A DNA stretch of 36,278 nucleotides from a bacterium (GTDB lineage: Bacteria > UBP18 > UBA7526). Position 1 is the stretch's first letter. The number at the start of each line of letters is the position of its first letter. The position numbers and the translations under genes are program-made. The stretch is from NCBI GenBank assembly GCA_030615855.1, contig JAUWYL010000013.1, forward strand, positions 1-36,278, given 5' to 3'. Below the pieces are notes generated by a model, which was given only the letters and a program-made list of their open reading frames with translations, made no database searches and was not told the DNA's origin. Shown here one piece after another: positions 29,394 to 36,278 of the stretch.

Positions 29394-31256
29394 ATGGAAG
29401 AGAAATTAAAGAAAGGACTGGGACTTCTCGATGTCTTCTGCATCGCTTCCGGTGCCATGATCAGTTCTGGATTATTCATTCTGCCTGCTTTAGCATATGC
29501 TAAGACCGGACCGGCTATGGTCTTCTCTTATATCTTAGCTGGCCTTCTCATCTTACCAGCCATGCTTGCCAAGGCGGAACTGGCCACTGCTATGCCCAAA
29601 GCAGGAGGAACCTATTTTTTTATTGAAAGAAGTATGGGGGCCGCTGCCGGTACCATAGGTGGGCTCACCAGCTGGTTCTCCCTGAGTTTTAAAAGCGCCT
29701 TTGCTCTGGTGGGGATGGGTATATTTGCAACGCTGGTTAACCCCAATATTACCGAGATGCAGATAAAACTTATTGCCGTAGGATGCTGTCTCTTCTTTAT
29801 GTTCGTAAATATCATCGGGGTCAAACATACCGGGAGGTTTCAGATAGCACTGGTTCTCTCTCTCATTGGCATCCTTGTCTTATATGTCCTTCGTGGTTCT
29901 TTCTCTCTTCAACACTCCAGATATATTCCCTTTATGCCTTTTGGTCCGGGTTCTGTCTTTGCTACCGCCGGTCTTGTTTTTATCTCTTTCGGGGGACTAA
30001 CAAAGATATGCTGTGTGGCAGAAGAGGTAAAGAACCCGGGACGAAATATACCACTGGGAATGTTTCTTGCTTTTAGCATAGTAATGGTTCTCTATGCTTT
30101 AGTTACTTTGGTAACCGTAGGCTTGCTCGATCCCCAAAATCTTTCCAGTTCTCTTACCCCCATCTCGCTTGGCGCCAGCACTTTCATGGGAACCGCGGGA
30201 GGTGTGGTATTGGCCATTGCTGCCTTCTTGGCCTTCATCTCCACGGCCAATGCTGGAATTTTAGCCGCCTCTCGCTCACCTATGTCTATGAGCCGGGATC
30301 AACTTCTGCCCGGGTTCTTCAAGAAGATCGGCTCCAAATTTAAAACTCCTTATTCCTCTATAATCTTCACCACTCTCTTTATGATTATCGTTATCTTATT
30401 CTTAAGTCTGGAGAATTTGGTCAAGACCGCCTCTACTTTAATGATTCTATTGTTCGCCTTTGTAAACCTGTCTGTGATCGTTATGCGGGAAAGTAAGATA
30501 CAGACCTATCGCCCAAAATTCCGCTCTCCCCTCTATCCCTGGATTCAGATCTTAGCCATTGGTAGTTATGGATTTCTCATTTTTAAAATGGGAAGGCTTC
30601 CCCTCGAAATAACTGGAATTTTTATCGCTTGTGCCCTGGCCTGGTATCTGGTCTATGCCCGGGCTAAGGTAAGCCGCCGGTCGGCCCTGATGCATATTGT
30701 GGAGCGCATCACTGCCAAAGAATTAAAAGGTACCACCTTACGAGATGAATTAAGGGAGATTATAATTGAGCGAGACAAGATCGTTGAAGATAGATTTGAT
30801 CGCCTGATAAGAAACTCCAAAATTTTAGATATAGACCGCTCTATATCATTAGAAGAGATGTTTACAATGTTATCCGCTACCTTCTCCCAGCGCGTAGGGA
30901 TAGATGAAAAGACCCTCTTTGACCTCTTTGTGGAGAGGGAGAAGCAGACCAGCACCGTGATCGCCCCCGGGCTGGCCATACCGCATGTCATTGTCAAAGG
31001 AGTCCAAGAGTTTGACATTCTTTTAGTCCGTTGTAAAGAAGGGATTATCTTCCCTGATGTTCCTCAACCAGTACATACCATGTTTGTTCTGGTCGCTTCT
31101 CCTGACGAACGCAATTTCTACCTCCGCGCTTTAGCGGCCATTGCCCAGATTGCCCAGGATAAAGACTTTGATAAGAATTGGTTAAAGGCCCGCAACATTG
31201 AGGAGTTGAGAGATATCATTCTCTTGGCAGAGAGGAAACGCATCGGCATAATTTAA
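29394..31256 (+). CDS. APC-family amino-acid permease fused to a PTS EIIA-like domain
   Basis: Residues 1-425 form an APC/LeuT-fold permease of about 12 membrane segments, with the unwound-helix motif GAMISSGLFILP at the start and KAGGTYFFIERSMG near residue 64, followed by FGGLTKICCVAEEVKNPGRNIP near 200. Residues ~435-480 form a charged helical linker (ERDKIVEDRFDRLI). Residues ~485-620 match the fructose/nitrogen type EIIA domain: FVEREKQTSTVIAPGLAIPH with the phosphorylatable-type His531, then CKEGIIFPDVPQPVHTMFVLVASPDE. I infer an amino-acid transporter controlled by, or sensing through, the EIIA domain. No EI or HPr gene is nearby. The start lies seven bases after the lptE stop, so cotranscription is likely. 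Confidence 0.9.
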   Translation: MEEKLKKGLGLLDVFCIASGAMISSGLFILPALAYAKTGPAMVFSYILAGLLILPAMLAKAELATAMPKAGGTYFFIERSMGAAAGTIGGLTSWFSLSFKSAFALVGMGIFATLVNPNITEMQIKLIAVGCCLFFMFVNIIGVKHTGRFQIALVLSLIGILVLYVLRGSFSLQHSRYIPFMPFGPGSVFATAGLVFISFGGLTKICCVAEEVKNPGRNIPLGMFLAFSIVMVLYALVTLVTVGLLDPQNLSSSLTPISLGASTFMGTAGGVVLAIAAFLAFISTANAGILAASRSPMSMSRDQLLPGFFKKIGSKFKTPYSSIIFTTLFMIIVILFLSLENLVKTASTLMILLFAFVNLSVIVMRESKIQTYRPKFRSPLYPWIQILAIGSYGFLIFKMGRLPLEITGIFIACALAWYLVYARAKVSRRSALMHIVERITAKELKGTTLRDELREIIIERDKIVEDRFDRLIRNSKILDIDRSISLEEMFTMLSATFSQRVGIDEKTLFDLFVEREKQTSTVIAPGLAIPHVIVKGVQEFDILLVRCKEGIIFPDVPQPVHTMFVLVASPDERNFYLRALAAIAQIAQDKDFDKNWLKARNIEELRDIILLAERKRIGII

Positions 31257-31360
31257 AGCATCGGAACTTCAATGGAACCACGGATTAAATGGATTGGACA
31301 GATTTTTAAAGAGACTACTAATCTGTGTAAATCTGTGAAATCTGTGGTTACTATTTTGGA
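31257..31360 (+). repeat. Convergent repeats upstream of trpE
   Basis: AACCACGGATT (31276-31286) is answered by AATCTGTGGTT (31339-31349), 10 of 11 positions. The right side carries three AATCTGTG units at 9-10 bp spacing. No promoter or trp-type attenuator peptide is recognised, though the hairpin would lie in the leader. Confidence 0.6.
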
Positions 31361-31372
31361 ATGGAGAGATAA

Positions 31373-32896
31373 ATGTATCATCCTTCATTGAAAGAGTTTA
31401 TTAGGAAGGCTAAAGAGGGGAATCTGATCTCGGTTTACAGAGAAGTGTCAGCGGATTTAGAGACTCCAATATCCATCTTCAGCAAGATTGAGACCGGAAA
31501 ATATGCCTTTCTTTTAGAAAGCGTAGAAAGAGGAAAGAAAATCAGTCGTTACTCCCTGCTGGGTTCTGACCCTTCTCTCATCTTCAAGATTAAGGGTAAG
31601 AGGATAGAGATTATTAGAAGAAATAGAAAAGAAGACTATGAAACACCTAATCCTTTAGAGGCCTTGAAGAAGTTATTGCTCAGTTACAAAACGGTGAAGG
31701 ATGAGAACCTACCGGGGTTCGTTGGGGGTGCGGTGGGCTACCTCGGTTATGACATCGTGCGCCTCTTTGAAGAATTACCGGATGAAAATCCTGACGATCT
31801 CAATCTACCCGATGCCCTATTCTTCTTTGTTTCCACATTTCTTCTCTTTGACCATCTAAAGCATAGAATCAAGGTAGTATCCTGTGCCCCAATTAAGGGG
31901 AATCCTAAAAGAGCATATCAAGAAGCGATTAGAAAGATTGAAAATTTAATAAATCAGCTGGAGAAACCAACCCCCCATCACCGATCATCCATCCTCCGTA
32001 GCAGTTGCACTGCTACTGCGGAGGATGGACCGGTCACTGCGGGCACCCCGACAGAGGTCGGGGTCGGATCACCGATTACTATAAAGTCCAATCTCAGTAA
32101 GGAAGAATTCAAGAGAATAGTAGAGAGGATCAAAGAATACATTAAGGCAAAAGAGGTGCGACAGGTCATCATCTCCCAGAGGTTAGAGACCAGGATCAAC
32201 GTTCCTCCTTTTAATATTTATAGAGCGCTGCGCACCATCAATCCCTCCCCTTATATGTTCTATCTGAAGTGTGAAGATCTGAGATTGATCGGCGCCTCTC
32301 CTGAAAACTTGGTGAAGTTTGAAGGCAGAAAAGTGATAACCAGGCCGGTAGCCTCAACCAGACCGAGGGGGAAGGATGCCCGGGAAGATGGGAGAATGGC
32401 TCAAGAACTCTTTCATAGCTCCAAAGAGAGATCGGAGCATCTGATGCTCGCTCGTTTATGCCAGAAGGAACTGGAAGAGATATGCCAGAGGAATAGTATA
32501 AAGATGGAGAGGGAGATGGAGATTGAAAGATATTCCCATGTGATGCATCTGGTCTCCACCATATCGGGAAGACTTAAAAAGAATAAGGATGCCTTTGACC
32601 TTATCTATACCTGTTTTCCTTCAGCCACTATTACTGGTGTTCCAAAGAAAAGGGCCATGGAGATTATTGAAGAGGTAGAATCAATAAAGAGGGGTCCTTA
32701 TACCGGGGCTATAGGGGTCTTAAGTTTCTCTGGCGATCTGGACCTGGGCATCATAGTTAGAAGTATCATCATTAAGGGAAAACGGGCCTATATCCCGGTG
32801 GGATGTGGGATTGTAGCGGCCTCTATTCCGGAGAGGGAATATCAGGAGACCAGAGATAAGGCCCAGGCCCAGATTGAGGCCATAAATGCTGCTTAG
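31373..32896 (+). CDS. trpE: Anthranilate synthase component I (TrpE-like)
   Basis: TrpE makes anthranilate from chorismate with ammonia from TrpG. The 507-residue product has the TrpE N-terminal domain (GNLISVYREVSADLETPISIF, YAFLLESVERGKKISRYSLLG) and the chorismate-binding domain: PVASTRPRG, ERSEHLML, SHVMHLVSTISG, SATITGVPK, YTGAIG, IIVRS and the terminal PEREYQETRDKAQAQ with metal/substrate glutamates. The alanine in PVAST favours TrpE over PabB. Two motifs diverge: AST for AGT, and ARLCQKELEEIC in place of VDLARNDL. About 30 residues near 202-235 are encoded by a palindromic insert. No trpG or other trp gene adjoins, so the assignment is good but not proven. Start follows GGAGAG. Confidence 0.85.
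   Translation: MYHPSLKEFIRKAKEGNLISVYREVSADLETPISIFSKIETGKYAFLLESVERGKKISRYSLLGSDPSLIFKIKGKRIEIIRRNRKEDYETPNPLEALKKLLLSYKTVKDENLPGFVGGAVGYLGYDIVRLFEELPDENPDDLNLPDALFFFVSTFLLFDHLKHRIKVVSCAPIKGNPKRAYQEAIRKIENLINQLEKPTPHHRSSILRSSCTATAEDGPVTAGTPTEVGVGSPITIKSNLSKEEFKRIVERIKEYIKAKEVRQVIISQRLETRINVPPFNIYRALRTINPSPYMFYLKCEDLRLIGASPENLVKFEGRKVITRPVASTRPRGKDAREDGRMAQELFHSSKERSEHLMLARLCQKELEEICQRNSIKMEREMEIERYSHVMHLVSTISGRLKKNKDAFDLIYTCFPSATITGVPKKRAMEIIEEVESIKRGPYTGAIGVLSFSGDLDLGIIVRSIIIKGKRAYIPVGCGIVAASIPEREYQETRDKAQAQIEAINAA
31977..32076 (+). repeat. Palindromic insert in trpE flanked by a 9-bp direct repeat
   Basis: CCATCCTCCG-TAGCAG (31989-32004), loop TTGCA, CTGCTA-ctg-CGGAGGATGG (32010-32028) is a 16-pair hairpin with a three-base bulge. 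ACCCCGAC-agag-GTCGGGGT (32045-32064) follows. ATCACCGAT occurs on both sides (31977-31985 and 32068-32076), like a target-site duplication. The core is shared with the ftsW tail. Confidence 0.8.
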
Positions 32897-32908
32897 GAAG
32901 TTATTGGA

Positions 32909-33901
32909 ATGAGGTATCAAGAATTAATAAGAGAAATAGAGACGGGTAGAATAAGGCCGGTTTATTTATTCAGCGGAGAAGAGAATTATCTGAAAGAGGA
33001 TGCTTTAAGGAGAATAAAAGAGGCTTTAATAAAACCGGAATTTTTGCAGTTTAACTATGATCTTCTCTCTGGCAAGGAAATAAGCGGGACAGAACTTTTG
33101 AATAAACTTTTAACTCTACCTGTAGGAGAAGGAAAGAGGTTGATACTAATAAGGGATGCCCAGAAATTAAATCCCTTTGTCAAAGAGAAGATAATAGAAT
33201 ATTTGGAGAGCCCTTCCCAGACCAGTTGTCTCATTCTTTGGGCTCCTAAAGTAGACTTAAGGAAGAAATTCTATACTACCATAGAAAAGCAAGGGGAATC
33301 TGTTACTTTCTATCCCTTGAGGAATAGGGAATTATCTCTCTGGGTAAGGAATTATCTCTCTCGAAGAAAGAAGAAGATTTCTGCCGATGCCCTTGGGCTC
33401 TTAATGGAGAAGGTGGGGAATAATTTAGGTGAGATGGCCGGGGAACTCGAAAAGCTGCTCATTCACGTTGAGAAGGGAAATGAGATTAATCTCGAGGATG
33501 TAGAAAGCCTGGTAGGAGCAATAAAGAGCCATACCATCTTTGAATTAACTGATGCTATAGGAAAAAAAAGGGAGAAGGAGGCCCTGAGTATCCTTTCCCG
33601 GATGATGGATGAGGGAACTTCGGCTACTGAGATTCTATATATGATCGTTCGCCAGTTTCGTCTTCTCCTGCGTACCAAAAATTTACTGGAGAAGAAGTTC
33701 TCTGAAAATAAAATTATCCCGGCCTTAGCCTTAAAACCTTTTGTAGTAAAGAATCTGGCCATCCAGGCCAAGAATTTCTCTTTAAAAAAGTTGATAGAAA
33801 GTTTTGAAAATCTGCTCCAGGCAGAAGTAGAGATAAAATCAAGCATTAAGACCCCGAGGATGGTACTGGAACTACTCATCCTAAATCTCTGTGAACAGTG
33901 A
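32909..33901 (+). CDS. holA: DNA polymerase III subunit delta
   Basis: Delta opens the sliding clamp within the clamp loader. The 330-residue product matches HolA: RPVYLFSGEENYLKEDALRRI at the N-terminus, FNYDLLSGKEI, LLTLPVGEGKRLILIRDAQKLN near residue 68, FYPLRNRELSLWVRNYL, LLMEKVGNNLGEMAGELEKLLIH near 168, VESLVGAIKSHTIFELTDAIGKK, and ending in RMVLELLILNLC. The start is 12 bases after the trpE stop, with AGGAAG overlapping that stop, so it is likely on the trpE transcript. Confidence 0.93.
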   Translation: MRYQELIREIETGRIRPVYLFSGEENYLKEDALRRIKEALIKPEFLQFNYDLLSGKEISGTELLNKLLTLPVGEGKRLILIRDAQKLNPFVKEKIIEYLESPSQTSCLILWAPKVDLRKKFYTTIEKQGESVTFYPLRNRELSLWVRNYLSRRKKKISADALGLLMEKVGNNLGEMAGELEKLLIHVEKGNEINLEDVESLVGAIKSHTIFELTDAIGKKREKEALSILSRMMDEGTSATEILYMIVRQFRLLLRTKNLLEKKFSENKIIPALALKPFVVKNLAIQAKNFSLKKLIESFENLLQAEVEIKSSIKTPRMVLELLILNLCEQ

Positions 33902-33902
33902 T

Positions 33903-34088
33903 CGGTAAACGGTGACCGGATTACGAGTAACGGGTAACGAGTTACGGGTGACGGGGAAAGTAGGAAACGGAGAAGAAGAGAAATGGGGAAAGGGAAAAGT
34001 CAAATTGCAAATTTCAAAGTGCAAAATGAAAAATGGAGAATTAGGTGATTAACTGTTTTCAATTTTTACTTTTTACTTTTTACTTGTT
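33903..34088 (+). repeat. holA-murJ spacer: three successive heptamer arrays
   Basis: About seven units of GGTAACG type (GTAAACG, GTGACCG, GATTACG, AGTAACG and so on, 33905-33954) come first. After a purine-rich stretch come units TGCAAAT / TTCAAAG / TGCAAAA / TGAAAAA (about 34001-34036), then TTTTTAC three times (34066-34085), the inverted form of the preceding GTAAAAA-like type. No promoter or terminator is clear. Confidence 0.7.
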
Positions 34089-34090
34089 AA

Positions 34091-35659
34091 ATGAAGCGAG
34101 GGACAATGACGGATGAAGAAAAGATAACCAGGAGGGCAGCAACAGTCAGTCTGGGCACCATGACCAGCCGCATACTGGGCCTGGTGCGAGATATCGTCAT
34201 TGGCACCATGCTTGCTACTGGGATGAGAGATATCTTCTTCTTCGCCTTCACCATACCTAATCTATTCAGGAGATTATTGGGTGAGGGAGCCCTCTCCGCA
34301 GCCTTCATCCCGGTCTTCAACGAATATCTGGCTAAAGAGAAAAAAGAAGAGGCTTTCCGGATAGCAAATACTACCTTCCATCTCTTATTCCTCATTTTGG
34401 TTTTTCTTACTATTATTGGTATCCTGATCGCTCCCCTGATCGTCCACCCCACAGGTTTTGATACTGAAGGTAAGATATTAACCCTTGGACTCTTAAGAGC
34501 TATGTTTCCCTTTGTAATCTTCATCTGTCTTGCAGCCCTTATTATGGGGATTCTCAACTCCTTCGGAAACTTCGCTGTTCCCGCCTTTGCTCCTTGCATC
34601 TTAAACATCTTCATCATCGCTTCAGCGTTTACTATCTGTAATAGGCTCAGACACCCGGTCATGGGCCTTGCTTTGGGGGTAGTCCTTGGTGGTGCCGGCC
34701 AATTACTCTTCCAAGTCCCCTTTGCCATAAAGAAGGGTTTTACCCTTCGTCCTCGAATAGATTATCGTCATCCGGCGGTCAAGAAAATTGGGATGCTTAT
34801 GTTTCCCCTGGCACTTGGTCTAGCAGTTACCCCCATAAATACCTTTGTCGACCGCCTGTTGGCCTCCCTTCCCAGGTTCTGTCCCACGGGAAGCGTCTCC
34901 GCCCTGTGGTATAGCAATAGATTATTTCAGCTTCCTTTGGCTCTCTTCGGTATCGCTATCGCTACCGCCATCTTCCCCACCATATCCCGACAGGCCACCC
35001 TCAAGAAAATAGAAGAACTGAAGGAGACCTTATCTCATGCTTTAGGTCTGGCTTTCTTTACCACCATACCAGCAAGCATAGGGTTAATTGTCTTAAGAGT
35101 GCCCATTCTCCGCCTTCTATTCCAATATAAGAAGTTCACCACCTACGATACCTCTGCCACTGCCTGGGCTCTTCTCTTCTATTCCTTAGGGCTCTTCGCC
35201 TTTGGCGCAGTAATCATTTTAGTGCGAGTCTTCTACTCTTTGAAGGATACTAAGACCCCAGTCATAATCGCCTCTTTTGCTGTAGTAGCCAATATCATTC
35301 TGGACCTCATTCTCATGAGACCTCTGGCTCATGGGGGATTAGCCCTGGCCACCAGTCTGGTAGCTATCTTGAATATGTCTATCCTCTTCTGGTTCTTGAG
35401 GAGAAGGATTGGTAGGTTAGGGGGAAAGAGGATTCTTACTAATTTTATCCGGATACTCATTGCCTCTTCTCTTATGGGTGGAATCTGTTGGTTAGTAGCA
35501 AGGGCTTTCGAGCCTTATGTTCTTACTATTGGCTTTAGAGTTCTTCAGGTGGGGGTAGCGACTGTCGCTGGTCTGATAACCTTAGCTATCACATCCATTA
35601 TATTAAGGATTAAAGAGATGAGGACCATCTTAGAGATAGTAACCGGAAGAACAAGATGA
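34091..35659 (+). CDS. murJ: Lipid II flippase MurJ
   Basis: MurJ, of the MOP superfamily, flips lipid II to the periplasmic face, completing the pathway that begins in the dcw cluster of this window. The 522-residue product has about 14 membrane segments and the family opening RAATVSLGTMTSRILGLVRDIVIG, then FRRLLGEGALSAAFIPVF near residue 62, INTFVDRLLAS with SALWYSNRLFQLPLALFGIAIATAIFP near 280, and FYSLKDTKTP near 395. ATG 34106, preceded by GAGGG, is an alternative start five codons in; ATG 34091 has no ribosome-binding site because the TTTTTAC array precedes it. The stop lies at the edge of an inverted-repeat element. Confidence 0.95.
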   Translation: MKRGTMTDEEKITRRAATVSLGTMTSRILGLVRDIVIGTMLATGMRDIFFFAFTIPNLFRRLLGEGALSAAFIPVFNEYLAKEKKEEAFRIANTTFHLLFLILVFLTIIGILIAPLIVHPTGFDTEGKILTLGLLRAMFPFVIFICLAALIMGILNSFGNFAVPAFAPCILNIFIIASAFTICNRLRHPVMGLALGVVLGGAGQLLFQVPFAIKKGFTLRPRIDYRHPAVKKIGMLMFPLALGLAVTPINTFVDRLLASLPRFCPTGSVSALWYSNRLFQLPLALFGIAIATAIFPTISRQATLKKIEELKETLSHALGLAFFTTIPASIGLIVLRVPILRLLFQYKKFTTYDTSATAWALLFYSLGLFAFGAVIILVRVFYSLKDTKTPVIIASFAVVANIILDLILMRPLAHGGLALATSLVAILNMSILFWFLRRRIGRLGGKRILTNFIRILIASSLMGGICWLVARAFEPYVLTIGFRVLQVGVATVAGLITLAITSIILRIKEMRTILEIVTGRTR

Positions 35660-35660
35660 G

Positions 35661-35798
35661 TCCCGCACCTTTTATCATATTTTATACTTATCTTTTAAGA
35701 AGTAAAAGAAAAAGTCCTGTGAACCCCGCCCCTTCCTTGCCTGTGGTTGAGATTTGGGGAGAAGAAGGAGCGGGGTGAATCATAAAAAAGGTGCGGGA
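35661..35798 (+). repeat. 138-bp nested inverted-repeat element between murJ and uvrC
   Basis: Outer arms TCCCGCACCTTTT (35661-35673) and AAAAGGTGCGGGA (35786-35798) are perfectly complementary over 13 bases. Inner arms ACCCCGCCCCTTC (35723-35735) and GAAGGAGCGGGGT (35764-35776) match at 12 of 13. The element begins one base after the murJ stop codon and its last base is the A of the uvrC ATG; the right arm provides AAAGGTG, the probable uvrC ribosome-binding site. Confidence 0.8.
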
Positions 35799-36278
35799 TG
35801 AGATTAGAAGAAAGAATAAGATCCCTTCCCCAGAGCTGTGGGGTCTATCTATTCAAGGACACTTCGGGAAAGATCCTCTATGTAGGCAAGGCAGCCAACC
35901 TCGCCAAGCGCGTGAAGAGTTACTTCCAGGTGCCCTCTCCCACTCCCAAGCTGGGCGCCCTAATCTCTCAGATCGGGGATCTAGATTATAAAATTACGGA
36001 CAATGAGGTAGAGGCTTTACTTTTAGAATGTAATCTCATTAAGGAATACCATCCTAGATATAACGTAAGCCTTAAGGACGACAAGAAATACCCTTATCTT
36101 AAGATAACCAAGGAGGACTTTCCTAGAATATTCGTTACCCGCAAGGTAAAGAACGATGGAGCAAAATACTTCGGTCCCTATACCAATGCCAAAGCCATCC
36201 GCCAAACCCTAAAATTCCTAAGGACCCTCTTTCCCATCAGGACCTGCAAGAGGAAGATTGGCAAAAAGCCCTTGAAAC
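35798..36278 (+). CDS. uvrC: Excinuclease ABC subunit C (3' truncated by window)
   Basis: UvrC makes the dual incisions in nucleotide-excision repair. About 160 residues are visible: RLEERIRSLPQSCGVYLFKD, the GIY-YIG nuclease pair GVY and YVGKAANLAKRVKSYF (GIY-type Tyr and YVG present), EVEALLLECNLIKEYHPRYNV with the catalytic glutamate, LKDDKKYPYLKIT, FGPYTNAKAIRQTL, and the start of FPIRTCK with its cysteine. The ATG at 35798 is the end of the upstream inverted repeat and fits the family start. An out-of-frame GTG reading at 35791-35991 is not the gene. The remaining ~450 residues lie beyond the window. Confidence 0.96.
   Translation, partial: MRLEERIRSLPQSCGVYLFKDTSGKILYVGKAANLAKRVKSYFQVPSPTPKLGALISQIGDLDYKITDNEVEALLLECNLIKEYHPRYNVSLKDDKKYPYLKITKEDFPRIFVTRKVKNDGAKYFGPYTNAKAIRQTLKFLRTLFPIRTCKRKIGKKPLK

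Noticed and set aside
31257-31372. trp attenuator with leader peptide
   Set aside because: No short frame with tandem Trp codons is present; the hairpin is explained by the inverted repeat units.
34087-34728. A 213-codon open frame on the - strand
   Set aside because: Antisense shadow of murJ, with no recognisable motif.
35791-35991. A GTG-started 66-codon open frame
   Set aside because: It is out of frame with the clear UvrC sequence that starts at ATG 35798 and continues past the window end.

Overview
This window is a gene-dense bacterial chromosome segment of housekeeping genes. Every protein gene is on the + strand except one slipin gene; tRNA-Ala is also on the - strand. An LptE-like lipoprotein, a predicted outer-membrane beta-barrel and a full peptidoglycan/division cluster point to a diderm (Gram-negative-type) bacterium. 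Heavy AGG/AGA arginine codon use, orphan housekeeping genes and repeat-filled spacers look like an uncultivated candidate phylum (Omnitrophota, Aerophobota or Desantisbacteria-like lineages are possible). I cannot place it more precisely from sequence alone.

Layout. 1-12752: dcw cluster in canonical order, murF (5' end missing)-mraY-murD-ftsW-murG-murC-murB-ddl-ftsQ-ftsA-ftsZ, which makes lipid II and assembles the divisome. 12753-13272: spacer with two strong terminators, a promoter and an inverted-repeat element. 13273-19196: dnaE, class II aldolase and a phosphofructokinase with the residues of PPi-dependent enzymes. 19219-21569: tRNA-Leu(CAA), a membrane PHP-domain protein and endonuclease IV. 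21820-23959: a basic coiled-coil protein, an orphan GspG-like pseudopilin, a convergent slipin gene and tRNA-Ala(GGC). 24098-25972: a DUF1284 cysteine protein coupled to a beta-barrel protein, then bioY. 26227-31256: leuS, lptE and an amino-acid permease fused to a PTS EIIA-like domain. 31373-36278: trpE, holA, murJ and the 5' part of uvrC, which runs off the window.

The most unusual layer is not a gene. Almost every spacer is built from short tandem repeats, usually 7 bp and sometimes 8-10 bp, often as a left array followed by its inverted complement, so that whole spacers can fold as imperfect hairpins. Related arrays and GC-rich palindromes also sit in frame inside genes (ddl, three places in leuS, trpE, the ftsW 3' end) and at gene junctions (murC/murB, murB/ddl, ddl/ftsQ). 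There they form protein termini, and at some junctions the stop and start codons. Because 7 and 3 share no factor, a heptamer array encodes the same seven-residue peptide in any frame, so it is either open in all frames or closed in all frames. Several longer inverted-repeat elements (CCCCGTTA ends; TCCCGCACCTTTT ends) overlap promoters, Shine-Dalgarno sites or start codons. These are the best candidates for an undescribed repeat system in this window.
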